Source: Turritopsis dohrnii (lineage: Eukaryota; Cnidaria; Hydrozoa; Anthoathecata; Oceaniidae). From it: DNA of 64,000 nt. Under the pieces are notes generated by a model, which had not been told where the DNA came from, made no database searches, and worked only from the letters and a program-made list of their open reading frames with translations. Below are positions 44,493 to 57,523 of this stretch, in pieces. The position numbers were made by a program, and so were the translations under genes. The stretch is from contig BQMF02000286.1 in the NCBI GenBank assembly GCA_027922465.2, positions 62,001 to 126,000 of the forward strand, given 5' to 3'. The stretch's first letter is position 1; each line of letters opens with the position of its first letter.

Positions 44493-47400
44493 CAGTATAG
44501 CCATTCATGCTTTGTAGCCATTCACGCTAATTTACTGATTAGAAGGGCTGGACAACTATCAACAGATTGAGTGGGACAAAAGGTTTTTCGCGACATGCTT
44601 CTTTATATATCAACTTGATCTGTGTTTTGATAATTGGTTGGTTGTTTTTCTTTCAAAAATATCTTTATACATTAGTAATTGACTGTTCACGTAATACACG
44701 CACTCTGCATGCTGGCCATCCAGACGTGAAAATCACTCAGAGGTTGGTATATCCAGTTGAAAATTAATTAAACGCAAAATTTTGACTTTGTCAGTGTGAG
44801 ACTGCTTTAAAAGTTAAAAGAAGTTAAAAGAAACTCCACCACACGTCCAATGACGCGATTAACAGAAGAAATTGATGAGTCATTTTTTCTGATGACGTCA
44901 AAAAAGTGAGAGAATCGTTCCGGTTTTTATTGTTTACTCAAGTAAAAATCTTTTTCGAAATCGCTGCGTACTCGCAAAAACATTTCAATTTGTACGATTC
45001 GTTAAAATAAATCAAAAAGTTCAAATTGAATAAGAGACATGAGTACAAACTATCTCTATCCTGGGCTCGAAGTTTGTTGTAATAATGGAAGGACTATATT
45101 GAAATGTAGACGTTCTCCTTTTATCAATACATGTCATTGTACAAGAATGTAAGAGAACAGTTTTATTATTAATTGTGTCGTTATACGTTATTGGTGATTC
45201 AACATACTCAAATGTAAATGATTATAATTCAAATGGTTTGAAAGCTTTTGTGAAAATACTCCGTCTGAATCGCTAATAAAACACTTTTATGTTAAACTAT
45301 ATGGCACAACACCGCTCACTTAGCAACAAGTCTATAAATACAACATTTCTCTAAAACTACAGTATTATGATCGATTTAGCGTCCTATAAGCTTATTCATA
45401 AACTAAGTTCCTTTATTTGTTAAAGGATACTTCATTTTACCTCAGAAAAAAGAGGGGGATTTTATTGGGATTTCGCATTGTAGGTAAGAACACTCCCTTC
45501 TCGATTTGATTCATAAACGAATGTGTTATTAATCAGCACAATTTTCATAAAAAGAAAATACTCTTTTGCTCTAACGTTAATTTGAAAACCCCGTTTGATT
45601 TTTATTCCTTTTGGAAGTCGACAAAAGGTAATGGTGTCCCTAACCTCGAACCCAAGGTCAATATGAACCCATGCAGCTGTAATGTAATGCTGATAAATAT
45701 GGTTGATTTTATCCTGTCAGACATCTTGCTCGACAGCCATATTGATATTACGTAACGCCTTCTTCTAATTGTATAACATCAATTCAATGAATGGGAATTC
45801 TTGCTTGAAGGAACGTGTTTGACACGAATGGCGTTTTAATAATGTCCGAATGATCACATGTGACGATACACTGTGGTTGATATTAAGTTTGGACTTAAAT
45901 GTCCCACTTAACATTACAAACATAACTAATACCTTTCATACATCAGAGAAATACATCTTTTAATCGCCGTCACAAATATATTTAATCACTTTTAAGCAAC
46001 CTAACAGACGCTGCCAGTTCCAGACTCCTTTCAATTTGCAAGTCATCATGAAAAATCATGATTGTATACATGAAACAAGAAGTAAATAACAATGGTCAAT
46101 TTTGTCCTCGTAACATAAAAACATGCTCTAATGGTTTGTTTGGAAAGAACTATTTAACAAAAAACAAACAACAACAACACATCAACAAACAAATATTGCC
46201 TGAAACGAAAAAAAAAAAAAGAAACAACAACACAGTGTCTCTTGTCTTTTCGATGTATGCCATCAGTACAGCAACCTGTACAGAGCAATTTCCGACAACG
46301 TTTACCTTTAATTGTAACAATTTCTCGAAAGTCTCGAAATTTCTCATTAATAACAGACTGTTCGGTGGTCTAACAGAAAATCGAGTTAAGGTTAATTGAA
46401 TCAGAGAGGATTAGATATTGTTTACTAACTCGACTTATCACCGGATCAATCTTTTTGTGTCCACCCAACAAAAGGAATTAAAACTGACGGTTATTATACA
46501 GAATATCAGCACTCCATGGGCTCTCAGTACCAAGTTGGTTCATCTGGTGGTTAGTCAAAATCAAGCACGTGTTTTACTTCACTTCTTTCTTTCTCCGCCA
46601 GGAAAAACATTAATTTTTTCGAAAGAAGTTAGTGACGAAGATGTTTCATATCTCTCGTTGTGTGTGACGATCAGAACATCTCTCATTTTTTTTGTAACCG
46701 TTTTCATTCATTTGTAAAAGGCAGCCCAAAATTTGCCCGTGACCCACCCTCTATGTTTTAAATAGCTTCTGTTTTTTATTTAAATGAGTAATAAAATCCT
46801 TTCGGAACAACTAACTTCTCAGCAATAAATAAGCCAATAAGAAAAAAAAAAAAAATGAATAATGATTTTAATGCAATTTCCCAATGGTTGTGATCACTTT
46901 AAAAGTTATTGACTTGTTAATTTCCTTTCAAGCAAAGGTCTGGGCACCATATTGACAAGCATCATAAAATATTTTGGTGGTATTTGATGTCATGCTTAAT
47001 AGCTCCATTAGCAGAAAAACTGAATGACAAAAATGTCAGCGAAACGACAACTCTTTCCCAGGGTTTTATGTCCTCCTGTGAAAGACGTCAGGAAAGGAGC
47101 TCTGGGAACGAGGTTGCCAGCAATAAGTTCATATCATCAAAAGCCTTTTCTGTCATGAATGGTTTGAGCAATACATCCAAGGTTACGAATAGAAACACGA
47201 TACTTTGATCTAAAAGGCAGCTTCGGCAATGTCTCAGTCTATTATTTTACAAATCCAAATAAGTCTTATTGTCTACTTTATTGCAGCAGTAGCTACACGA
47301 ATTCATTAATTCTTAAATTCGGACATTTCACAATTTTTTCATACTATTATCAAGTTACATTGATAAAACAGTTCTCAAATAATCGCCAATACACAACTGA

Positions 47401-47860
47401 CTGCCCAGGCAAAAACTTAACTTTCCGCCCTGGGCAATCAACCGGTCATTTAAATAGGGCGCTTCAACAATCACAACAACGAGGGCGGCGAATTGACTGA
47501 AGCTTTTGTTTTCGATGTACAACTTGTTTGGAGTCTACTATTTACGACACATACGGGAGAGCTTTGCGACAATAACATCATTTGTTCTAAGTCATGTTTT
47601 GAAGTTGTGCTGACATAGGAGGCGACATAATCGTTTTTTCTGATGGAGCTCTTTTTGAGATTAGGTAGCTTTCCAGTCGTTACCAGTTCATCAATTGAAC
47701 AGTTTCTCTAATGAAAGAAACTTCTCCAAACTTCCATTCGGTAAGGTAATTATCGTGTTCTTTTTTAGTCACGTCGTCTTCATCGACGTTTCAATCGCAG
47801 TTTTTTTGGCCACGAGGGGATGATTTCGACTAACATCTATTTCATAACGTTAACAACTTA

Positions 47861-48329
47861 GGGGCTGATCATATGGAGCTTTTCATCCTGACAGGGCGAG
47901 ACGAGAGGTTTTCACTAGTTCCTACCTTTTAGACAATGCTCAATAGATTTTTATTTCTGATCATATAGAAAACAAAAAAAATCGCCCTGTCCCGGTTAAG
48001 CGGGATTTCGTTTATTTTTGCCAGGATCTCGCTTAAGCGATGTGTTTTTTTTCTATATGATCACAGTTATCCCATTCTTGCCGGGACGAGATATTTCACC
48101 CGAGCGCAGTAATTACAATTTTTATATAAACAATAACATAAAAACTAGCCCGGGGTGATTTCAATATATAATCAGCCGGGACGGGATAATATTTCATGCG
48201 TGCACATTAATAAATGTTTTTATATAACATAAAAACTATCCCGGGACATATGATCGCAATGCAAAAACTGCCCCGGGACGCTTTTTATCCGGCATTCCGG
48301 GATAAAAAACACTCCATATGATCAGCCCC
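47861..48329. mobile_element. Harbinger-like MITE, GGGGCTGATCATATGGAG termini, TTA TSD
   Basis: The left terminus GGGGCTGATCATATGGAG and the right terminus CTCCATATGATCAGCCCC are exact inverted copies over 18 bp. TTA flanks both sides (47858-47860, 48330-48332). It is 469 bp with internal CCCGGGA/TCCCGGG motifs and no transposase. A TWA TSD fits PIF/Harbinger. Confidence 0.85.
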
Positions 48330-48772
48330 TTAAAGTGATCCATGAAATGAATTGTCGCGTACTTCGGCTTACTTATTTTTGTTCGTAGTAGAAGTTGCAC
48401 AATAATTTTCCTAATTCTACCAGATAGAATGTGTTGATGGGAAACTTTTGGAGATGTCAATCATGTTTAACAATACTATAGCAGGCAGTTATGATTGTCG
48501 AACTCATGAAAAACAAATTTTGAGAGAGCTTCATTCTTTGTGTGACAGAACACCTTAGATAAAAACAAACACACTGAAGTACCGTATAAAAGAAACTAAG
48601 TCTTATAACTTTCTAGAAACTTTCTATACCAATATATACCTTTCCAAAGAAATTACAGGTGGTGGAGAGACCACTCAAACTAGTTCGAATGTTCAAGAAA
48701 ATGAGACACGGATACTTATGCCCTTATTAACATTTTTTAGGATTTTGGAAGTAACCATACAACTTTGTCTAA

Positions 48773-48822
48773 GGAAGGAAGGAAGGAAGGAAGGAAGGAA
48801 GGAAGGAAGGAAGGAAGGAAGG
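48773..48822. repeat. (GGAA)n microsatellite
   Basis: About 12 GGAA units, about 130 bp beyond the COX15 stop codon. Confidence 0.95.
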
Positions 48823-48953
48823 GGGTGGGGGCAAATTGTCAGGTAGAACCTACAGCCTACTTCGACCAGATATGTTCTCACAAGACCGCAACAAATTCCG
48901 ACATCGATTAAAATTGATATGGCTTCAAATAGAAGCGGCTTCTGCAGTTAATT

Positions 48954-51900
48954 CTACTTCGGTATTTTCGCAGATTTCAGTTCCCAATTCAACCAAAGGG
49001 CAATGGAAAGTAAGGTCAGCGATCCAAATTGATGGCTAGCAGCTAAATGCGTTGGAACGTAGAGAAGTAACGTGGAAATACCCAAGCCAACCTAATAACA
49101 AATAATTTATTTTTACACTCTCTTTTAAAACGAGTATGTACACAGGATGAGAAACACTCCAACTTAGTAAATCATTGTTATTGATGAATAGATAAAGACG
49201 AAGGATATTGCGACTGACTTCGTTCGACCTTGAATAAGATTGAAAACAAGCTGGCCAGATCCACGTAATTTTTTATAAGTAACACAAGTAAATTTTCTCA
49301 AAACCCTAAGCAACAGTACTACCAGACCCTTAGGTAAATTAGCAACATGCAATTTTGAAATGATGCAGCACTAGCATGGATACAAAACATTTTTAAAACT
49401 GATACACTAGGTTGTCACACTAGGTTGTGCGCTGTGATGATTTTAATGTCCCAGACTTTATTCTTAGATAATTTTATTAAACGACTAAAAGGTACACAAA
49501 GGTTTTCAAAACAGGGCATAGACATATTTTCTATTAATGCTTAGCAACAAATTAAGCAACAATACTTCTAAAAAATGGTCATTTTTTTAAGCATCATTAC
49601 TACTAACGTCAGACCTTGGTTGCTTATAAAAAACAAAAAAACGTGTATTAGACGATATCAGTACAGTGCACGCATTCCATGCGAGACTCTGCGTAACCTA
49701 AGTGAGACTAAAGGAGAAGTTCCTTGAAAATCATTGGGACCGATTTTTATGGTAGTGTTGGGAGTCGAAGAGAGTAGACCTGGGCTAAATCAATCAAAAG
49801 AAAAGCGAATGCTGATCTGCCAAAGATTTATAAGGCAAAACATGGTAGATATTTCTACAGATACACAATACTGCCTTATCACTATTTAAACGAATGATAT
49901 CGGTAACGTGCGCAGTGGAATTCATAATAGTAACAGATATTTCGAAAAGATAAATCAAAAAAGTTTAAGTCACCCATGTGTATGTATAATCGTAAAAGTC
50001 ACTGCGACGTAGAGCATTTTCATTGAAATAGTGTGTATATTTCTTTAGAAATGCACTCACCATAAATTTCCTCGATGGGTGACGTAAACAAAGTTTTCAA
50101 AGCACAGCTGGCTATTCAGCCAAATAGGTTTTCCAGTATAACTATTGCATTACACAGTATCATTATTGAAAACAAGAATAAATTTGAAGAGCTGACAACG
50201 GTTAACAGCATTATAAACAAATCTACTAGCAACCAAAAAGACGTCACACTTTGGTTTAATCTTAAAATAAGACATGCTTGTCATGATACTTGAATCTAAC
50301 GAAAACCCTTATCGCGCGAAGTTATCAGAGTTTACAATTTTATCAAATGCAAATTCAGACTGAATAAATTGACCACAAAAGATAACGAAATAATTTTAAG
50401 ATACACCTAAGATAACTACCCGGTGCGCAAGATCGTCACTGCATCGAGGAGCATTTTCATACTGTGTATATATTTCTATAGAATTGCACTTGATCGTATA
50501 GGTTTTCAAACAAATTTGACCGCTGGGTCAAAGCCCTACGTACGCACGTCAGAAACACAACATTTAAACAATGCATGGATGTCTTGTTCTTTCAAACATC
50601 TTCAAACGATTTTTCAAGGAAACGGTTTGATTAACCAAGTCTTACCTGCACACACGCCATACCAAGCAGACAATTTGTGGCTAGCCTCGCTCTGTATGGT
50701 AAGCCGATAGGTGAGGCTAACAGGAACACAGCCACTACACTGCTAAATGTTGTTATTCCCTTAAAAACAAAAAACAATAAATTAGAATGAATGTTTAAGC
50801 CAATTCTATTAAGGGTTGTTCATACTGTAGGAAATCTGAATTCAGTTAAGAGCAGACTTCTTGAACTTTATTAACAACAAAGAACTTCGCTTGTGGCGTG
50901 CACTCACCAACAGCCTATGGTTAAATTGTGTTGTGGTTGGATTTTCAAATATATTTTTCCACCAGGGATTCAAGGCAGCGATATCTGAGGGGATCCACCT
51001 GTCCGCAAATTTTGGGAAAGAATTATACACAAGTCCAGCCTGTAACCCAGCAACAAAGGCACCTACACGAAAAATGAAATCAGCAAAGTTATGACAAAAT
51101 AATAGTTATCAGTAGGTAGCCAAAATCTTTTATGAATCCTGTTTACCCTCAAGAGTGTTTGATCAGTGAACAAAAAATTATTTATGAGCAGAAACTGTTA
51201 TTCAAATCATTTTACTACGATATAAAGGCACTGTCGATAACACAATGTACCCACCAGGTATTTTCGTTGAAAAATCACTACAGAGGAGAGAATTTTTATA
51301 GGAATGCACACCAAAATACACAATATTTCAATGGAAATGCACTTTGCCACAGTGGCTTTTTGACAGTTTGGTCTACTGGCTACCATTATATCTGTTATTA
51401 ACACCAGTTTATTTAAAAAATACTCACTGAAGAGATTACCTTGCATGAAGATGATAATACAAAAGAAAGTATATTACCAGACAGAGCAGTGACGAAGGTT
51501 AGTGCCATAGCTGTGTGAGCAACTTTTTTCAGCCTTCCAATTTCTTTGGTGTATGTTATCTAAAAGGATACTTCAGATAGTTAATACCGACTGAAAACAA
51601 AACTTACCATCACGATATGACAATTTACAACATTTCATCTCATATCAAGTTGTGAGACACCATTCAATACCAACACATGGGCAAGCGCAGAGAATACGTC
51701 AACAATCTCATTCACCTCCAAATTTGGGTAGGCCTTTTAATCATAAACAAACTTTTGTCTTGTAGAAAATTACGTATCACTATATTTAAGTTTTTCGTCA
51801 AATAGTTGAACAGTTGAACTTGTGTTTCCGTAATACATACACATTGCAATATTAATTTCTCAAGAACTGGATCCAAAATCAGAGGTCAAGAAAATAAATT

Positions 51901-54900
51901 AGAATGGGCGATACTTATACACAGCGCTGTACTGGTGCCATAAATGACAGAACAAGCTTTGTAGAAAATTGTACAAAATAAACATCAATCAATTAATCTT
52001 ACCTTATTTTCCTTTAATGTATGACCCAAAGCGTTATAGAACAAGCCAGAAAATACTGTAAATGCCATTCCCAAGTGAGCAGCAAGGCGATATTGACTGA
52101 CACTGGGTTTACCAGCATTCGACATGGTTGCTTCATTTAAACCACTTTTTACCATGTACCAACCCAATAATCCCTAGATATCAGAACGTATTAGCAGAGT
52201 CTAGTATTCAAAAAATAAAAAATTCATAAAAAAAGAAACATTACTACCTGTCCCAGGATCAAACTTCCAAAAATCAAAGTTCTAGGTTTCATTCCTTTTG
52301 AGAGGTACCCCCTCCACCAAAGGTAAAGAGCTGGGATGTAGAAGGTAAGGCCAACCATTCGACCATACATACGGTGGTAATATTCCATGTAGAAGATTAA
52401 CTTGAATTCATTTAATGTCATGTCACTGCGGGCTCTGTTAAATAAAACGTGTAATTTGCCTTGAATATCTGAATCACCAAATCTATTGATGTTTCGTTAC
52501 AGAAGAACATTTTTTTTGCGTCTTCTCAAAGGGGTATTGGAAAAAAATCCTCTCTAGCCCAAAGCAAACTTACAATCTGAATTCAGGAAACGCTTTATAT
52601 TTTTCAAATTCTTGCATCCATTCTTCTTGTGAACGTGGTGGTTTCATACCTTTTATTAGATGCCAATCTGTCATAGACAACCCTGATTTTGTCAATCGTG
52701 TTACTCCACCCAAGACAACAGCACCTGCCACAGCACCCGAACATCCAAGCAGCCAGTAACCTACCAATTTAATTCGGCATTGCTTATTGAAGTACACAAT
52801 GATAATATTATTGAAAATAATAATACTAAAATTATCCAGAGTGTCTATTTTTTTCTTTTACATTAGCATAGATCTATACATTGAATTCAAGGGTTAACGT
52901 AACAAATCCATACAAAAATGCTGCAAAGTCAAATCTTTGAGTTAATGAGAATACTTAATTTGCAAATAAATTTGTAGAACTATGGCCTGTTCAGCTTAGT
53001 AAGTAATAAACAACTATTTTGACTACTTTGCAAATATAAATAGATAAATAACAACTACATAGATGGGAGCAGTATAACTTGAATTATTCTGCAGCAAAAA
53101 CACATTGTTATGAATAAAACTTCAACATAGATGGACAGAACTCTATTGTTGCTCTATCATCAAATTTTTTCATTCTTTGAAATAAATAAAAGTTAAAGTT
53201 AAATAAATAAAAGTCTGAAACTTTGTCATCGTAAGGCTTAAAATTAATGCTTGACAGGTTTTAATGCTAAAATAAATTGGGTTTTTTTTTTGTGAATAAA
53301 TTTATTGAAATACTTTAGAATACAAAACTCACCAACAACCTTTCTTGCTTTATTGGAATTTGCAAACTCAGTGGATATAGTTGTTGAGACATTTTTCGTT
53401 TTAATTGTGGAAGTACTCTATAAGATTAAACATTATAATAGCAATTAAAAAACACTCTATTTAAAAAAATGGCTACATCCAACATCCATACTAGGATGCT
53501 ATCACTACAAACTAAATATAATATTGAAATTAATTACGAAAATGAAAACAAACAAAGTAATGATACCCATGCAAGATGAAAGAGGCAAGTATTGATGGTA
53601 TACACATGAACACCTTTCCACGAGGAAAAAAAGTGCATTGAAATTGTCGAAATATCCTGATATTTTAACCTTGAACAATACAACATCAATACGTTACTGT
53701 TGAAATTTTTGAATATCAGTAAAGAAAACTTCGCTATCAGTACAATAACAGATATTGAACCTTTTTTCTGATTCCTGGCTAAATGATTAGAGTATTGGTT
53801 ATCATTTGGTTTACAATTATTTAAATTACTGTTATTAATGAGGGTCCCGTGAAGGAGATCCTAGAGCATTGAAAGCCCCATTTGGGGTATTGTAACTGCA
53901 CTGACAGAAACTGCTTACTACACAACAACATACTACAATTTTCCCCCACCCCCTACTTTTCTGCACCCAACCAAAAATTTTCCCCGACTTTTTTTCCCCG
54001 ATAACGTATACAACAACTCAGACGTTATTTTAATATCTTGATTATTTTCTTGTTATATTGAAAATAATTAGTCAGGGAAAAGTGACTAATTTTAAAATTT
54101 AATTGGGGAAAAGTGACTATTTTCAAAAATTAGTCGGGGAAAAGTGACTAAAATTTCCTTAGGTGACTAAAATTTTACTCGACTAAAATTTTCCCCATCA
54201 AAATGTAGAAACAGTGAGGGAAACAAAATTCATCCCCATTTCCACTTTTCTTCTTCACAGAATTAGTGCAACAAATGCTGGCAAATTGGTGGATAGCAAA
54301 AAATAAAGAACCTGTTAAAGTATACTTGCAACGGATCATTGCAATGTTAATGCAACTTTTCACCTGAAAAATATTGCTGGGTATAAAAATTTGAAGACTA
54401 GGTTTTGATGGCGATTTAACCTATGGTTATGCAAGATGGTTCGTTACATGATGCTAAATTGGAGGATGTAAGTTGTATAGACTTTGACATCTTGTTATTG
54501 AATAAATCCATGTCTCAAATTTCATTTATTAGACATCACGAATACAAAAATAACTATTCAAAGTAGACAAAATGACAACAAAGTAGTTTCCACTGCTTTT
54601 TTGGAAAACTACAGATTATGGCTTAGTCAGTGTTCTGCTTGCGTTCATTGTTGTGAAATTTTGTGATGTGGAACAAGGATGGTCATTCCAGTATATGTTA
54701 TAATAGGTCTCCCTAGGTATATATCTAGCCCCTAGTATTACAGGTTCAAAGGTCAAAACACAGACAACATAGAATTAGATCAAACAACAACTCTCAAGGG
54801 GGTATACACATCAAACTCACATTCCCACCTGAATAGAAAAGTTGGCGAAAAAATCAAATCAATTTGATTTTCCAACAAGTTTTGGTCGTGAATAATTAAT

Positions 54901-57050
54901 GAGTTGATTTACAATTCATTTCTAAAGCCTGAAAACACCTGGCTAAAACAAAAAATCTTTACGTGTATACCCCCCTTCAAAGTATAAATATCCCATATCC
55001 TAAAACAAATATATAAACTATAACTTTAAACCCTGAATGCTAGTTTTTTATGAATTAACTGACTCGATTTTAAGTTGAACAGATTCTGTTTCAAGAATTA
55101 GCTATAATTCTGATAGAAGCCTGGAAATGATAGATTGGATGGAACTTTAAAGTTCTGACCTTTTTGCCTCAGTTACTTCAAAGTCAACAAGAAAAATACC
55201 AATATATAAGATATATATTCATAAAACTAAAAAACTAAGAAATAAACCTAGTGAAATACCACAGGTAGGAGCTATGTGGAGAACTATTTAGCAATACAAG
55301 GACTTCTGAGAGCTTAGAATCTAAAGGCCAGTTTTGAGTTCATTCCCTGCGGTCGTGCGACTGAGAGAAGAGCTAGTTCAAAGGATTTAAACTAATTTAA
55401 TAAAAGAACCAGCCCCCACACCTCCTTATAGAAGCAATTTTGTTTTCCCCAGCTCCCAGCTAATTAATAGAAAAAAAAAAAAAAAAAAAAAAATTAGGGG
55501 GGGGGGGGGGGTCATACCATGTATGTGAAAGCGAAATATTTTAGAAATTTTCAAAATAAGAAAAACCAGGTCAGATAAGAAGAAAAATTGAAAAGAAGAT
55601 CTTGTGCATTCATAAAGAGACTAGTAAATATAAATATAGAAAAATGCATAAAGAGGGAGTTTATGGAAATGAAGTTCTAAAAACAATTTACTTTTTTTCA
55701 TCACTTTGTTGGACCTCTTCAAAGAGCTAGGCTTTTAGAACTAACAGTTTTCTTTTAAAATGTTTTATATTGAAAAGTTGATAGCACTGCAGGACAAATA
55801 TTCTCTGATTTGGTATTCAAAATAAGCAAACTCCATTGTAGCGTTAACGTTTACAACATGTGTCTGGGTGGAGCTTCATAACATACTAGCTTAGAGAGAA
55901 ATTAACTAATAGGGTAAAATAGATAAATGGTTTCCATAACAACAATGGAGACCAAAGAAACAAATCAGTTAATTTGTTCTCGTATGACTTCATAACCTTA
56001 TGTATGCTACTTGAGTTCTTTTCAAAAAGTGTAATTATGTAATTTACACAAATGATTTTGCTTACAGTATCATTTCGTGAATGGGAAATTTATGTTCTTG
56101 TTAATTTTTCTGCTTGGTTTTACAATTTCAGGTGTATAAGGTCTCATCAATGAGTAATCAATGTCAATGTGTGATTTGAGACAAACATTCTCATTGTGGA
56201 ATATCTGGTATACTTGAAACAATAGAAATGCTGAAACAAAGACAGGAGACACGTTCATTTGGGGGAATTAAAGGTGCCAGTAAACATTTTCTTGATGGGA
56301 AAGGATTAACATTATCATTTTTAAGGTTTTGAATAATCTGCAAAAATGTTTTAAAATCAAAAATTTTTGACGGTAGCGACGTGACTATCTGTTTCATTCA
56401 TAGTTTGATGATAGAGATTACTCCTCCATCCGTAATTTTCTCAATACATTCAGTCAGAAAAAACTATAAAACAACATTTTTGTGCAAACAGCACTGTTTC
56501 AAATCACCCCTGCATGATAAATTTCAGTAGTGTACTTTGTGAAGCAATAACTTGAGATGATATGCATCAATTAGTTTGAACACTTCGTTATCTGAAAGAC
56601 AAATCATGAATGGACCTTTTTTCAAGATTTCACAGTAATTACTTTCTTAGGTTAAAAGTTATGAGCAAATCTTTTCAAAAAATGGCAAATTTTGTCAAGT
56701 CACCACGTTTTACTATGTACATCATTTTCAAAATGAGATGTGGTAAAATTTTTTACCCGGGTTATTAATTGATAACTTTGATAAGTTGCAATGCAATGGC
56801 TTGGTATCATGTCAAAAAAATATGCAAAACACTTCTTTTCAGAAATGACCTACAAAAAACAACATTCCACTGCACTGTGTGTAAGCTACTAGCTACACAC
56901 ACAAAGGAGTGCAATGGAGCAAACTGAGAAAAATATAAGCATTTCGTTTACCTTGTTACCCTTTAAGAAAGCATTGAATTGTCTCTTCTGAAAAGACACA
57001 CACTCCTTCGAAAAAGCCCTTCGAAATGCATTGACTCCAGATACCAACAT
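48954..57050 (-). CDS. COX15: COX15, mitochondrial haem A synthase, 9 exons, 405 aa
   Basis: Minus-strand exons: 57050-56952, 53417-53333, 52760-52574, 52434-52248, 52173-52003, 51559-51478, 51062-50908, 50759-50646 and 49091-48954. All are GT/AG and the total is 1218 nt. COX15 converts haem O to haem A in the inner mitochondrial membrane for cytochrome c oxidase. Exon 1 codes a basic, acid-poor targeting peptide ([16 protein letters not shown]). The core matches the family throughout: [100 protein letters not shown]. The His ligands are in place at about 144 (YYHRM), 219 (AAHLG), 319 (FNHR) and 380 (SHQFG). The length is close to human COX15 (410 aa). Intron 1 (3.5 kb) holds the filled copy of a large repeat, and intron 8 holds two MITE copies. 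Confidence 0.97.
49969..50083. mobile_element. 'CCCAGTGGG' MITE family, copy 5
   Basis: GTCACCCATG and GATGGGTGAC form the ends. The inner part GTCACTGCGACGTAGAGCAT matches the family in inverted orientation relative to 24315. It lies in COX15 intron 8. Confidence 0.65.
50418..50529. mobile_element. 'CCCAGTGGG' MITE family, copy 6
   Basis: Contains ATCGTCACTGCATCGAGGAG, CATTTTCATACTGTGTATAT and TTTGACCGCTGGGT. COX15 intron 8. Confidence 0.6.
51247..51384. mobile_element. 'CCCAGTGGG' MITE family, copy 7
   Basis: Contains TTCGTTGAAAAATCACTACA, TTTCAATGGAAATGCACTTT and CTACTGGCTACC. It lies in the COX15 intron between exons 6 and 7. Confidence 0.55.
53940..54200. repeat. 'AGTCGGGGAAAAGTGACTAA' local repeats
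   Basis: The motif GGGGAAAAGTGACTA (with small changes) occurs at about 54073, 54106 and 54136. Inverted versions (TTTTCCCCGACT; GACTAAAATTTTCCCC) flank them. It lies in COX15 intron 1. Confidence 0.65.
54777..55432. repeat. large dispersed repeat, copy B (filled site)
   Basis: Direct copy of 19540-20260, interrupted by the 179-bp element at 54798-54976. It is followed by poly(A) (about 55471-55493) and poly(G) (about 55497-55511), then GTCATACCATG, which also follows the poly(C) of copy A. Confidence 0.85.
54798..54976. mobile_element. 179-bp MITE defined by an empty site, TCAA TSD
   Basis: Starts GGGGGTATACACATCAAA and ends CTTTACGTGTATACCCCCCT, inverted termini. TCAA occurs at 54794-54797 and 54977-54980. 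The paralogous repeat at about 19555 reads CTCTCAAAGTATAAATATCC without the insertion, which shows the junction directly. Confidence 0.85.
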
Positions 57051-57523
57051 TATGGCTTAAAGTTAAAAGTTCACATCACAACCCACATGTTACTACATTA
57101 CATAAATTCGAGAAAAATTATAATTCGTGCAATATTATGTGAATTGGTGTCAACAAAATATTCTATGATGATAAAAATTTCGTGATTCCTGTTCCCGTTA
57201 CTCGAGTCCAAAATAAAATGGCGTTCAGTCAGGTAGGAAATGTAATATTTTTTATGGTACGATGTAGCCCAAATAGATGTCTCCACAGAGCTTGAATTTC
57301 ACCATTCACATGCTATCCAATGTTGCTAATACCTCAGTATTGTTTTACTTCCTATTTTGTTTTATTTTCAAATTTTGTTTTTGCTATGCTTTATTTTTTT
57401 GTGTTTTTTTTTCCTTTTTTTTGGTTGTTTTTTTTTTCTTTTTTTTGTTTCTATCATTTTTGAGCAACTACATTTGTAAACTTTTAAGGTGGTCACCCTC
57501 TTGCATTTGACAAAAGCTATTGG

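Larger units (their letters stand above)
42479..47860. other. long gene-poor stretch
   Basis: No coding exon recognised between the innexin stop and the element at 47861. Visible repeats are a 26-bp perfect palindrome (43898-43923), the palindrome at 44399-44492 and a short GGGAACGAGGTTG-type palindrome at about 47050-47113. Confidence 0.5.

Noticed and set aside
48836..49039. Plus-strand 67-aa open frame
   Set aside because: Antisense of the last COX15 exon, whose minus-strand translation matches the family.
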